This document shows positions 35,451-44,385 of a stretch of DNA of 64,000 nt, piece by piece (positions within the stretch are counted from its first letter, which is position 1; every line of letters begins with the position of its first letter). Below the pieces are notes generated by a model. That model saw nothing but the letters and a program-made list of their open reading frames with translations. It was not told the origin of the DNA and searched no databases. The DNA comes from Chitinophaga deserti (lineage in GTDB: Bacteria; Bacteroidota; Bacteroidia; Chitinophagales; Chitinophagaceae), in NCBI RefSeq assembly GCF_003149455.1, contig NZ_QFFK01000016.1, positions 1-64,000 on the forward strand. Direction: 5' to 3'. The position numbers and the translations under genes are program-made.

Positions 35451-36185
35451 ATGAGATCCCTTTACCTTTTTAGCTGCATCTTCCTCTTTGCCTCCCAGGC
35501 TTTTGCACAGAAAATGGAATTCCTCCGCCAATCAGAAACCTTCCGGAAAAGCGGGAAACAACCGGACTTTTATTACTGGTCTGCCCACGAGGATACTGCC
35601 GGACTTGCCTATGTGGCAACACTGCAGGCGCGTGGTACCGCAATGAATGGGGGTAAAACGCTGTATGAACTTTGGCTGGGCTGCCTGATGAAAAGCCGGA
35701 AAACCGGAGCGAATGCATTCATACTGCAGTCGTTTACAGATACCGATTCCACACAGCCTGTGCTGATACTGGATTTATATTATGCATCCGCCGCAGCAGC
35801 AGAGAGGAACGAGGCGCGAAAAGAGCGGAATGTGGTCTATTTGTTTGGAAACAAGGGAAAGCCCATGCCGGTGAAGGTAAACGGTGAAGAAAAGGACATC
35901 CCTGCCAATGGATGGCTGCGATATGAAACACCGCAGGGCAGTGAATTGAAACTCAGTAAGGGAGGTGTTGGTGGTGCGCATTTGACGATCACGGGAAAAG
36001 AAGACCGGCTGGCCACATATTACTCCGTATCCGGCTTCGGGCTGGGAGGGATGGTGCCGCCACCCGGCACAGTTGGGCTCAGCTTCAATACCGGCAGAAT
36101 TACCGAGATGCACCCGGACTTTGGAGGGTTGCTGCTGGAAGTACTTAGAAAGAATACCGCACCGGTCCCTGTAGCTGGTAAATAA
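35451..36185 (+). CDS. Secreted hypothetical protein
   Basis: 244 residues. Signal peptide 1-20 (ends AFAQ). The mature protein looks beta-rich with an FLRQSETFRKSG opening and a Gly-rich region (GLGGMVPPPGTVGLSFN) near 205. No family recognised. Own strong terminator. Confidence 0.6.
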   Translation: MRSLYLFSCIFLFASQAFAQKMEFLRQSETFRKSGKQPDFYYWSAHEDTAGLAYVATLQARGTAMNGGKTLYELWLGCLMKSRKTGANAFILQSFTDTDSTQPVLILDLYYASAAAAERNEARKERNVVYLFGNKGKPMPVKVNGEEKDIPANGWLRYETPQGSELKLSKGGVGGAHLTITGKEDRLATYYSVSGFGLGGMVPPPGTVGLSFNTGRITEMHPDFGGLLLEVLRKNTAPVPVAGK

Positions 36186-36207
36186 ACCAGCGGATATAAA
36201 ATATTGT

Positions 36208-36239
36208 AGCTCTCCGGTTCATTCCGGGGGGCTTTTTTT
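36208..36239 (+). terminator. Rho-independent terminator
   Basis: AGCTCTCCGG pairs with CCGGGGGGCT (two G-U), followed by seven T. Confidence 0.8.
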
Positions 36240-36307
36240 ATGACCGGTAAGGATTGATGGGGGAATGCCCAGCAGAAATATAGTACCGGTGAAATAGCTT
36301 TACCGGG

Positions 36308-36547
36308 TTATTTTTTCCGGTCATCGTACCGGAGCTGGATGTCTGCAGGGATAAGGGTTGGTGGTTGGAGATGTTGTATAACAGACTGCCCGTTACCTGA
36401 ACTGACTACCTGGCGCTGCAGATTCGGGAGGAAAATAGATTCCGGGCCAATGATGCTGATGGAGATATGTGTAATGTCATCTTCCGTAAGACTGTTAATG
36501 AACTTTTCGAGGACGATTTGTAAAATCTCGGCTGGGGTTTGCTCCAT
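36308..36547 (-). CDS. Small hypothetical protein
   Basis: 79 residues, soluble; helix (PAEILQIVLEKFINSL) then beta strands (ITHISISIIG). No family recognised. The opposite strand also has an open frame of 70 codons, but it is less protein-like. Confidence 0.4.
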   Translation of the reverse strand: MEQTPAEILQIVLEKFINSLTEDDITHISISIIGPESIFLPNLQRQVVSSGNGQSVIQHLQPPTLIPADIQLRYDDRKK

Positions 36548-36710
36548 TTAATTGTTTTTAGTGAACAGGGGATGTCTTAAAAAAAAAGTGGCGCTTTAAG
36601 CAGTTTCCGGGGCCTGGGTACCTACAGATTTACAGCAAGATAAGTGAAAAAATACACGATGCATCACATACGAGGTCAATATATTTTGCACTTTTCTTCA
36701 ATTTGGCCGG

Positions 36711-36938
36711 ATGAATGAAATCCGGGACGTTAAATTGCTTAAAGCCCTTGGCACGCGGTTCAAAGAACTGCGTGAACAATCTGGTTTGAGCAACCGCGAA
36801 TTCGCGGATTACGCCGGTATTGGCCATGCCCAGATCCACCGGATCGATACCGGGCAGGTAAATGTATCTATCAGCACGCTCAGTGCCATCGCTAAAGTAC
36901 TCGGCATCTCACTCAGTGATTTATTGCGGGATCTGTAA
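36711..36938 (+). CDS. XRE-family helix-turn-helix regulator
   Basis: 75 residues, nearly all one Cro/C1-type domain: LGTRFKELREQSGLSNREFAD, the recognition region AGIGHAQIHRIDTGQ, then ISTLSAIAKVLGISLSDLL. No partner toxin is adjacent, so it is not clearly an antitoxin. A terminator hairpin at 36945-36973 follows. Confidence 0.85.
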   Translation: MNEIRDVKLLKALGTRFKELREQSGLSNREFADYAGIGHAQIHRIDTGQVNVSISTLSAIAKVLGISLSDLLRDL

Positions 36939-36944
36939 AGAAAA

Positions 36945-36973
36945 AACCGGCTACATCTGGGATGCAGCCGGTT
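36945..36973. terminator. Bidirectional terminator
   Basis: AACCGGCT and AGCCGGTT stem, extended by ATC/GAT pairs, between the convergent XRE and M20 genes; A run on one side. Confidence 0.65.
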
Positions 36974-36999
36974 GAAATATGCTTTAATGCAGTATTCAG

Positions 37000-38190
37000 T
37001 CAGGATGCGCCTAACGACCGGAGCGCCAGCCATGCCATTAACCCTGCACCGATTTCGAGGGATTGCTCGTCTGCATCGAATGTAGCGGTATGTAACCCTG
37101 AAGTGAAGCCCCGGGCTTCGTTACGTACGCCTAAACGGTAGAAACATGCATCTGCCTGTTGAGAATAGGATGCAAAGTCTTCTGCCGCCATCCAGATAGG
37201 AAGATCCACCACATTTTCTGCTCCCATATATTCTTCCGTGAGCGCCCGCACTTCCGCGGTGAGCGCTTCATGATTGATCAGTACAGGATACCCCACTCGG
37301 ATGTTCACTTCACAACTGCCACCCATTCCTTCCGCAATGGAGTGTGCCATTTTACGGATGCGTTCATGCGCATCGAAGCGCCATGTTTCATCCAGCGTAC
37401 GGAAGGTACCATCTATGATCACTTTATCAGGGATTACATTGTGCGCTCCCTCTGCGAGTACTTTCCCGATGGAGAGCACAGAGGGCATAGTGGGATCGGC
37501 ATTGCGGCTCACGATCTGCTGGAATGCGAGGATCATGTGGCTGGCGATGATGACAGGATCAATAGTAGTATGGGGCATGGCGCCATGGCCGCCTTTCCCG
37601 TAAACTTCAATATAGATCTCATCTGCACTGGCCATATATCTTCCCGGTCGAATGCCGATCTTACCTACAGGCAGCTCCGGCATCACATGCTGCCCCAGTA
37701 TCCGGGCAGGTGCCGGGTTCTGCAATACGCCTTCGGCAATCATCAGGCTGGCACCACCGGGTATACATTCTTCTCCGGGCTGGAAAATGAATTTCACCGT
37801 TCCGGAGAAAGTATGCCGCAGTTGCTGCAATATCTCAGCTACGCCCAGCAGAGAAGTAGTATGTACATCGTGACCGCAGGCATGCATAACACCGGGGTTC
37901 TGCGATTTATAGGGTACATCGTTCAGCTCTGTAATGGGCAATGCGTCCATATCGGCACGGAGGGCCACTACCTGGTCAGACGGGCCTTTAGTGCCCTGCA
38001 ACAGGGCTACAAGGCCGGTATTGGCCATCTTCTGACAGGGGATGCCCAGTGCATCCAGTTTACCGGCTACGAATGCGCAGGTATTTTCTTCTACGAACGA
38101 GAGTTCCGGGTGTGCATGCAGATGACGGCGCGTGGCTACGGCCTTGTCCTGTAAACTGCGGGCGATATCCCGGATCTTTTCCTTCAGCAT
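37000..38190 (-). CDS. M20-family amidohydrolase
   Basis: 396 residues, the usual length. Metal-dependent hydrolase of N-acyl amino acids or N-acetylated compounds, cytoplasmic. Zinc-site motifs: MHACGHDVHT, FQPGEECIPGGA (here EECIPGGA instead of EE-G-GGA), AEDFASYSQ near the end. The inserted dimerisation domain follows from about 185. Last gene of the leftward operon; 8 bp after the DHDPS-family gene, so the two may act in sequence. Likely role: removal of an N-acyl group from a product of the pathway. Confidence 0.92.
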   Translation of the reverse strand: MLKEKIRDIARSLQDKAVATRRHLHAHPELSFVEENTCAFVAGKLDALGIPCQKMANTGLVALLQGTKGPSDQVVALRADMDALPITELNDVPYKSQNPGVMHACGHDVHTTSLLGVAEILQQLRHTFSGTVKFIFQPGEECIPGGASLMIAEGVLQNPAPARILGQHVMPELPVGKIGIRPGRYMASADEIYIEVYGKGGHGAMPHTTIDPVIIASHMILAFQQIVSRNADPTMPSVLSIGKVLAEGAHNVIPDKVIIDGTFRTLDETWRFDAHERIRKMAHSIAEGMGGSCEVNIRVGYPVLINHEALTAEVRALTEEYMGAENVVDLPIWMAAEDFASYSQQADACFYRLGVRNEARGFTSGLHTATFDADEQSLEIGAGLMAWLALRSLGAS

Positions 38191-38198
38191 ATATGTAA

Positions 38199-39236
38199 TC
38201 AGATGTTATCTTTTTCAAGGAAGGCCTGCACAAAAGCATCGTCTGTCAACTCCGGGTATTCAGCTATCACACGGGTGATTTCTTCTGATTGTCCGGGTGA
38301 TAGGACTTCATGATCACTCAGGCACCAGGTACCTTCGATAAGCCCCTGCCTTCTCAATACTTCATGCAGCCCTGCAATGGAACCTTTGAAGGAGTGGGAG
38401 GGATCAAAAAGGGCGGCGTTCATGTCCGTAACGGCAATGTTGGTGCTGAGCAGGTCAGTATCATCCGGATTTGCCCTGATACGGTCAAAAAGCTGTACCA
38501 CGTTGCTGGTCCATACCGACCAGTGACCCAATAACCCACCGGCGAACCGCTTCTCCACAATTTTACCGTTCACGGGCAGGCGGTATACTGTCATCAGGTC
38601 GGCCACAATGTTATCATCGTTCCCTGTATACATCGCTATCTCATCCCTGCGTTCCGAGTTACATACGGCACGGAACACGTCCAGCGTCTGGTAACGATTA
38701 AAGGGTGCGGTTTTGATAGCGAACAGATTGGGAATGTCGGCCAGTTGCCGCCAGCAATCGTAACTCAATATACGACCTCCTACAGAAGGTTGGAGATAAA
38801 ATCCGAAAACAGGAATTACTTCCGCTACGGCTGCTACGTGTTGCACGAGCTGGTCTTCGGAATAATCTTTCAGTCCGCCCATGCTTACCAGACCGATATG
38901 GTAACCAAGTCCTTTAGCAATATGGGCTTCTTTAACAGCCTGTTCCGTAGGCCCTGCGATACCGGCTACTTTAATGAAAGGGCGGTCCAGCTTCGCTTTG
39001 TCGATTTCTTCTGCAGCCAGGCGCAGCACGCGCTCATAGAGGTTGTATTGCGGCCAGCGGATCTCGAATTGTGTGGTGTGTACGCCTACAGCTACACCAC
39101 CTGCGCCGGAGGCTATGTAATAACGGGTAAGGCGGCGCTGGCGGGCTTCATCCAGCTGCCTGTCTTCCGTAAGTACCAACGGGTGGGCGGGAATCACAGT
39201 ACCGCTGTAGAGTAATGATTTGACGGATGCGTCCAT
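38199..39236 (-). CDS. DHDPS/NAL-family lyase
   Basis: 345 residues. Opens with a barrel strand containing VIPAHPLVLTEDRQLDEARQRRLTRYYIASGAGGVAVG, the pattern of dihydrodipicolinate synthase and N-acetylneuraminate lyase relatives, though longer than these (about 300). The Schiff-base Lys would be in LFAIKTAPFNRYQ (K in AIK-AP). The Tyr of the classic Y-N-P motif appears in FYLQPSVGG, so the usual YN-P is altered. Substrate unknown; a keto-acid sugar is the best guess from context. Second last in the operon. Confidence 0.8.
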   Translation of the reverse strand: MDASVKSLLYSGTVIPAHPLVLTEDRQLDEARQRRLTRYYIASGAGGVAVGVHTTQFEIRWPQYNLYERVLRLAAEEIDKAKLDRPFIKVAGIAGPTEQAVKEAHIAKGLGYHIGLVSMGGLKDYSEDQLVQHVAAVAEVIPVFGFYLQPSVGGRILSYDCWRQLADIPNLFAIKTAPFNRYQTLDVFRAVCNSERRDEIAMYTGNDDNIVADLMTVYRLPVNGKIVEKRFAGGLLGHWSVWTSNVVQLFDRIRANPDDTDLLSTNIAVTDMNAALFDPSHSFKGSIAGLHEVLRRQGLIEGTWCLSDHEVLSPGQSEEITRVIAEYPELTDDAFVQAFLEKDNI

Positions 39237-39259
39237 ATAATGAAAGCGGATATTAGGTG

Positions 39260-40276
39260 TTAGAATTTACCGGTTCTGGTCTGGAAATGGGTGGGCTTTT
39301 TGATGGTGGCGCCGCCGGACTGGTACCACTCGAGCGTCATGCGGATCATGTCGCGCAGGGTAACTTTCGGGTAACCGAACAGGCGGAAGCTTTCTGCGGC
39401 ATTATTAAGCAATGCGGTTTCTGCCTCTTCGTTTACAAACTGCGGTGTTTTACCGGCCAGTTTGCCGAATTCTTCTGCTATCCAGCGTACGGCTGCAGTT
39501 TCCGGACCGGTGATGTTGAGATATTTGGCCGGGGCGGCAGTATGCAGGAAAGAGCGGAGCGCATACTCATTGGCATCGCCCTGCCAGATCACGTTCACAT
39601 GGCCCATGCGGAGGTCGATAGGCGACTCGTTTACTACGGATTTACAGATTTCGAGGAGCACGCCATAACGGAGATCGTTCGCATAGTTGAGGCGGTAAAT
39701 AAGCAGTTCGGTACCATATTGCTGGGAGAAGTGCTCGAAGATGCGTTCACGGCCGAGGCAGGACTGTGCATATTCCCCTACAGGACCGGGCGCCATGCTT
39801 TCATCTGCACCGCCGGAAAATACCGGTACCAGCGGATAAACGTTGCCGGTAGAGTAAACCACGATCTTAGAATTGCGGTATTTCTCAGCCACACGGCCCG
39901 GCAGGTAAGCATTCATGGCCCAGGTAAAGGCTTCTTTACCGGTGGTGCCGAATTTTGTGCCTGCAAGGTAGAGTACGTTCTTTGCATCAGGCAGCGCCGC
40001 CAGTTCGGCTTCATTCATCAGGTCTGCGGCGATGGCTTCCACACCTGCGGCTTCCAGTTCTTCGCGGAGTCCCGGTTCAGAAAGGCGGGAAACGCCTATT
40101 ACCCTGCGGGGAACACCGGAAGCATCTACGGCCTGTTTAGCCAGTTTTGCGAGGCTGGGACCGATCTTGCCGCCCACACCAAGGATAAGAATATCGCCTT
40201 CGAGGCACGCAATGTCTGCCACCAATGCTTCGGAAGGCTTCAGCAGCTCTTCAACAGTTGAGAATATTGTGTCCAT
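39260..40276 (-). CDS. NAD-dependent epimerase/dehydratase-type SDR
   Basis: 338 residues, extended SDR. Rossmann motif ILGVGGKIGPSLAKLA (G-x-G-x-x-G variant), then NVLYLAGTKFGTTG, the active-site region VVYSTGNVYPLVP, and a Tyr further on in GEYAQSCLGRERIF (Y-x-x-x-K replaced by Y-AQSC). The missing Lys makes ordinary SDR chemistry uncertain. It is between the transporter and the lyase in the operon, so it probably acts on the sugar ring or acid. Confidence 0.8.
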   Translation of the reverse strand: MDTIFSTVEELLKPSEALVADIACLEGDILILGVGGKIGPSLAKLAKQAVDASGVPRRVIGVSRLSEPGLREELEAAGVEAIAADLMNEAELAALPDAKNVLYLAGTKFGTTGKEAFTWAMNAYLPGRVAEKYRNSKIVVYSTGNVYPLVPVFSGGADESMAPGPVGEYAQSCLGRERIFEHFSQQYGTELLIYRLNYANDLRYGVLLEICKSVVNESPIDLRMGHVNVIWQGDANEYALRSFLHTAAPAKYLNITGPETAAVRWIAEEFGKLAGKTPQFVNEEAETALLNNAAESFRLFGYPKVTLRDMIRMTLEWYQSGGATIKKPTHFQTRTGKF

Positions 40277-40300
40277 GTCGTATTGTTTGCAAAGTGATTT

Positions 40301-41554
40301 TTAAGAGAAGAATAAAGTTTTAATGTTGCTGGCGGCGAGGATGAACATAAAGAGGAGGCCCAGTGCGCCGAAGAATTTCACGTAAACGGAATTTTTCATC
40401 GGGCCCATAATCTTTTCATCATTGGCAATCAGGTAAAGTGCTACGCCGATGAAAGGCACGATGAAAATAGTAACCGCCTGTGCCAGCACGATCAGCTCCA
40501 GTGGCAGCTTCCCGAATGAAATGGCTACAATGGCGCCGAGGGCCATGATGATACCAATGAGTATCCTCACTTTCCCCGATTGCAGGGAACCTCCGAAGCC
40601 CAGTGCATCGCCCAGCAGCGTGCCACCCAGTGCCGCGTTTCCGATCATGGCGGAAAAGGATGCGCCGAACAGGCCCGACAGGAACAGGGCGGAAGCGAAG
40701 TTGCCGAAGATGGGCTCCAGTGCAAGGGCCATGTCGGTTGCCTTGGTGACATTGATATTACGGCTGTGTAACACCGCAGCACTGCACGACATTACCACGG
40801 CAGCCAGTATTCCCAGGATGACCATCCCCGGGATGGCTTCCCGGCCGGTTTGCTTAGCCAGCGGGTTAATACGTTTACGCTCCTGTACGAGGTAGGCCTG
40901 GTACATGGCCCCCACAATCGAGAAGCAGGAAGCGATGAAAGCGATGGTGAGCGGGAGGGAGCCTTCCGGCAATGTGGGTATTACCATACCTGAGGCCATT
41001 GCGGAAAGGGAAGGTTTTGTAAAGAAGAAGGTGGTACAGAAGGCGAGAAGCATCAGTCCGATCAGCCCGATCATGACTTTTTCCAGTGATTTGTAGAAAC
41101 TGCGGAAGAACAGCATGATCATGGCTATCACGTTAAATACCACTACCCAGATCTGTGAAGACGTTTGTGTGGCTTCGCCAATTGCGATTCCTATGCCGAT
41201 GGAGTTACCCGCCTGAAACGAGGCACATACAAGAAATACCCCCACACCGATGGCGATACGTGCTCCTTTCCCCCATTTGCGGCCAATGGTTACCAGGACG
41301 GATTCGCTGGTAGCAATCCCTATCCTTGCGCTCATTACGGCGAAAATGACCATGAAGAAGATGGCGACTACCACCAGCCAGAGGAGGGTATATCCATATT
41401 TGGCACCCATCATGGAGGCAATGGTGATCTTACTGGGGCCGAATACAAGCGCGGCAGTAATGAGCCCCGGCCCAATAGCCTGCAGCCATGCTTTGCCGCG
41501 GCTGGCGGAAGGTGCTGAAACAGAAGGGCGCGCGGCGGCTGTTGATTCTTCCAT
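40301..41554 (-). CDS. Nramp-superfamily transporter lacking the metal motifs
   Basis: 417 residues, about 11 membrane helices. The opening AIGPGLITAALVFGPSKITIAS aligns with the Nramp helix 1 (GPGLL-A-A-DPGN), but the metal-binding DPGN is GPSK (39-42). The helix 6 motif MPHN is replaced (IVGAMYQAYLVQE). In Nramp structures the helix 1 Asp and Asn and the helix 6 Met bind the metal, so transition-metal transport is unlikely. As the first gene of a sugar-type catabolic operon behind LacI operators, it more likely carries an organic substrate or Mg-like ion. Two operator sites lie 40 and 105 bp upstream. Confidence 0.8.
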   Translation of the reverse strand: MEESTAAARPSVSAPSASRGKAWLQAIGPGLITAALVFGPSKITIASMMGAKYGYTLLWLVVVAIFFMVIFAVMSARIGIATSESVLVTIGRKWGKGARIAIGVGVFLVCASFQAGNSIGIGIAIGEATQTSSQIWVVVFNVIAMIMLFFRSFYKSLEKVMIGLIGLMLLAFCTTFFFTKPSLSAMASGMVIPTLPEGSLPLTIAFIASCFSIVGAMYQAYLVQERKRINPLAKQTGREAIPGMVILGILAAVVMSCSAAVLHSRNINVTKATDMALALEPIFGNFASALFLSGLFGASFSAMIGNAALGGTLLGDALGFGGSLQSGKVRILIGIIMALGAIVAISFGKLPLELIVLAQAVTIFIVPFIGVALYLIANDEKIMGPMKNSVYVKFFGALGLLFMFILAASNIKTLFFS

Positions 41555-41593
41555 AAAACGTTTAATTTATGAGTTGACCTGGTTGTTATTTTA

Positions 41594-41607
41594 CGGGTGC
41601 GTACACG
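41594..41607. promoter_or_regulatory. LacI-type operator 1
   Basis: CGGGTGCGTACACG, 40 bp upstream of the Nramp-like gene start. Two mismatches to the perfect palindrome CGGGTACGTACCCG. Confidence 0.65.
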
Positions 41608-41658
41608 TAGCTTGTATCTCTTTATAGTAAAGCGTTTAAGAATAACGTGAAATAATTT

Positions 41659-41672
41659 CGTGTACGTACCCG
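41659..41672. promoter_or_regulatory. LacI-type operator 2
   Basis: CGTGTACGTACCCG followed by AAAGTA. The 20 bases from 41659 are identical to those at the LacI-gene operator. Confidence 0.7.
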
Positions 41673-41820
41673 AAAGTACATGGATTAACCGGATAATGCA
41701 AATTATTTTCAGCAGGAAAGCATATTTTAAACAAGCGGTGTCCTTAATATAGTGGGAGGGCCAAATATTTTTTCTCTTGCCCTCTTTCCTTGCATTTTTC
41801 AGATATAATTGCCTAACTTC

Positions 41821-41834
41821 CGGGTGCGTACCCG
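41821..41834. promoter_or_regulatory. LacI-type operator 3
   Basis: CGGGTGCGTACCCG, one mismatch from the perfect palindrome. Confidence 0.7.
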
Positions 41835-41893
41835 GTAATTACCGGAATTTTACCACGCAGGTTGAAGGTTCAACCATTTTTTAGGACACATGA

Positions 41894-41907
41894 CGGGTAC
41901 GTACCCG
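41894..41907. promoter_or_regulatory. LacI-type operator 4
   Basis: CGGGTACGTACCCG, a perfect 14-bp palindrome followed by AAAGTA, 58 bp upstream of the first rightward gene. Confidence 0.75.
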
Positions 41908-41965
41908 AAAGTAACGGGAACTACGGGTATCAACCATCTCAAACGCATTAAAGATCTAATTCCAC

Positions 41966-42994
41966 ATGACGCATCGCTATGACCGCAGACAGTTTCTACA
42001 GTCCATCACCGCCGCAGGCATCGCCACCGGACTTACCGCCAGCAGCTCCCTTCGTGCCATGGCCCTTAACGCCAACCCGGTACGCATCGGCATCATCGGG
42101 TGCGATACTTCACATGCCGTGGCATTCGCCAAAAGTTTCAATAAAGACGTGGTTACTCCCGGACTGGAAGGCTTCAGAATCGTTGCCGCCCTGCCGGAAG
42201 CCAGTCCGGATATAGAAAACAACCAGAAACGCCTGCCCGGGTTTGTGGAAGAACTGAAGAAACTCGGTGTGGAGATGGTGTCCTCCATGGAAGAACTGCT
42301 CCGGCAATCTGATGTGGTAATGGTAGAGTCCAACGACGGCCGCCCTCATCTCCGCCAGGCACTGCCAGCCATACAGGCGGGTAAGAAAGTGTTCATCGAT
42401 AAGCCCCTTTCTGCCACGCTCGCCGAAGGCATCGAAATATTCAACCTCGCGGAAAAACATAACGCCGCCATCTTCTCCGCATCCTCACTCCGCTATATGG
42501 ATAATGCACAGGCAGTAGCCGGAGGCTCAATCGGGAAAGTAATGGGTGCAGATGCATACAGCCCCTGTGCCCTGGAGAAAACGCACCCCGATCTTTACTG
42601 GTACGGCATCCATGGCGTGGAAACACTCTTTACCGTTATGGGCACCGGCTGCCAGTCGGTTTCCCGGATCAGTACGCCGGATGCCGATGTGGTAACGGGC
42701 GTTTGGGAAGGAGGGAGGATCGGTACTTTCAGGGGTATCCGCGGAGGTAAGCAGGATTATGGAGGCACGGCATTCGGGGAAAAGGGTATTGCAGCCCTCG
42801 GTCCATATAAAGGCTATGAACCGTTGCTGCTGCGCATAGCAGATTTCTTCCGGACGGGCATATCACCGGTACCCCGCGAGGCCACGTTGGAGATTCTCGC
42901 CTTTATGGATGCAGCTGATGAGAGTAAGCGCCGGAAAGGAGCTTCCGTCACGATTGAGGCCATGTTCAAAAAAGCAAATAAACACAAACGTTAA
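41966..42994 (+). CDS. Tat-exported Gfo/Idh/MocA family protein
   Basis: 342 residues. Tat signal with RRQFLQ near residues 7-12 and a hydrophobic stretch to about 33. Then a Rossmann domain VRIGIIGCDTSHAVAFAK (the usual GxGxxG is GCDTSH), a VMVESNDGRPHLRQALPAIQ segment and the family's KKVFIDKPLS (EKP replaced by DKP). Export folded with its nucleotide is what Tat allows. It probably oxidises or epimerises a sugar in the periplasm. First gene of the rightward operon; 33 bp before the second Gfo/Idh gene. Confidence 0.85.
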   Translation: MTHRYDRRQFLQSITAAGIATGLTASSSLRAMALNANPVRIGIIGCDTSHAVAFAKSFNKDVVTPGLEGFRIVAALPEASPDIENNQKRLPGFVEELKKLGVEMVSSMEELLRQSDVVMVESNDGRPHLRQALPAIQAGKKVFIDKPLSATLAEGIEIFNLAEKHNAAIFSASSLRYMDNAQAVAGGSIGKVMGADAYSPCALEKTHPDLYWYGIHGVETLFTVMGTGCQSVSRISTPDADVVTGVWEGGRIGTFRGIRGGKQDYGGTAFGEKGIAALGPYKGYEPLLLRIADFFRTGISPVPREATLEILAFMDAADESKRRKGASVTIEAMFKKANKHKR

Positions 42995-43027
42995 TCATAT
43001 TCCTTCTACCCACATAATTGCTATCTC

Positions 43028-44368
43028 ATGGAAAAATCCCGCAGATCATTTCTGAAGAATACGGCGAAAGGCACAGCCCTTATCGCTGCCGGTGGTATAT
43101 TACCCGGCTTCTCCGCCCAAAGCTATGCCTCCATTATTGGCGCAAATGAGCGCATCCGCGTTGGCGTAATGGGGGTGAATGCACGTGGACTGGCACTGGC
43201 CCAGAACTATGCAAAACAACCCAATTGCGAAGTGGTTTCCATCTCTGATGTGGATAGCCGCGCCACGGTAAAATGCATTGCCAAAGTAGAAGATATCCAG
43301 AAAAAGAAACCTGTTGATATTCCCGATTTCAGGAAAGCCCTGGAACAGAAGGATATGGACGCGCTTATTGTAGCTGCGCCAGACCATTGGCATGCGCCCG
43401 CTGCTATACTGGCCGCTAAAGCCGGGAAGCACGTATACCTCGAAAAGCCCTGCAGCCACAATCCCCATGAAGGAGAACTGCTTGTGGCAGCACAAAAGAA
43501 ATATAAGACCGTCATCCAGATGGGCAACCAGCGCAGGTCATGGCCCAATGTCATCAAAGCGATTCAGGAGGTGAAAGACGGCTCCATCGGCCGTGCTTAT
43601 TTCGGGAAGGGATGGTATACCAATAACCGCCAGTCTATCGGCAGGGGGAAAGAATCTGCAGTGCCCGATTGGCTCAACTACGATCTCTGGCAGGGCCCTG
43701 CTCCGCGCAAGGCTTTCCGCGATAACCTTATTCACTACAACTGGCACTGGTTCTGGAACTGGGGTACGGGAGAAGCACTGAACAATGGCACGCATATGAT
43801 CGATCTGCTGCGCTGGGGAATGGGAGTGGAGTATCCGGTAAAGGTATCGTCTTCCGGTGGCCGTTACCGGTATGAGGATGACTGGGAAACACCGGATACA
43901 CAGGTCATCAACCTGGAGTTTGATAACAATTCCGGCATGGTATGGGAAGGCCGCAGCTGTAATGGCAAACCGGTGGAAGGGAATTCTGCGGGTGTGTTGT
44001 TTTATGGAGAGAAAGGATCGCTGTTGATTGACGGGAATGCCTATACCATTTACGACCTCGATAATAAAGTGGTGAAAGATGTGAAGAATGATATGAAGAT
44101 CGATGCGCGCAACCTTACCAACCCTGCAGAAGCGCTGGATGCCCTTCACTTCCAGAATTTCTTTGACGCCATCCGCAACGGCTCCAGGCTCAATAGCGAC
44201 ATCCTGAGCGGTCATCAGAGCACACTGCTTTGCCAGCTGGGCAACATCGCCCTGCGCACCGGCAGCACCCTGCATACAGACCCTTCTAACGGACGGATCA
44301 AAAACAATGCGGCAGCGCAGAAATTATGGAAACGGGCTTACCAGCCGGGCTGGGAACCTACCGTATAA
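43028..44368 (+). CDS. Tat-exported Gfo/Idh/MocA oxidoreductase
   Basis: 446 residues. Tat motif RRSFLK near residues 5-10. Rossmann start IRVGVMGVNARGLALAQNYA, then the hallmark HVYLEKPCSHNPHEGE (EKP), and the C-terminal sheet domain with a GTHMIDLLRWGM segment that places the usual catalytic His. Most members use NAD(P) on sugars. Some relatives in this fold with Tat signals are NAD-dependent glycosidases (GH109), so a glycosidase role cannot be excluded. 17 bp upstream of the permease. Confidence 0.88.
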   Translation: MEKSRRSFLKNTAKGTALIAAGGILPGFSAQSYASIIGANERIRVGVMGVNARGLALAQNYAKQPNCEVVSISDVDSRATVKCIAKVEDIQKKKPVDIPDFRKALEQKDMDALIVAAPDHWHAPAAILAAKAGKHVYLEKPCSHNPHEGELLVAAQKKYKTVIQMGNQRRSWPNVIKAIQEVKDGSIGRAYFGKGWYTNNRQSIGRGKESAVPDWLNYDLWQGPAPRKAFRDNLIHYNWHWFWNWGTGEALNNGTHMIDLLRWGMGVEYPVKVSSSGGRYRYEDDWETPDTQVINLEFDNNSGMVWEGRSCNGKPVEGNSAGVLFYGEKGSLLIDGNAYTIYDLDNKVVKDVKNDMKIDARNLTNPAEALDALHFQNFFDAIRNGSRLNSDILSGHQSTLLCQLGNIALRTGSTLHTDPSNGRIKNNAAAQKLWKRAYQPGWEPTV

Positions 44369-44385
44369 ATCAATAAATCATTGAC

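Larger units (their letters stand above)
41555..41965. other. Divergent regulatory region with four operator palindromes
   Basis: 411 bp between the leftward and rightward operons. It holds four copies of the 14-bp palindrome CGKGTRCGTACMCG listed separately, arranged as two pairs, 65 and 73 bp apart, each near one operon. This spacing would suit DNA looping. No gene in the gap; clear -7 elements were not found. Confidence 0.65.

Noticed and set aside
43028-44368. GH109 alpha-N-acetylgalactosaminidase
   Set aside because: Fold and Tat signal would fit, but the sequence follows the general Gfo/Idh EKP pattern, and no GH109-specific motif could be confirmed.
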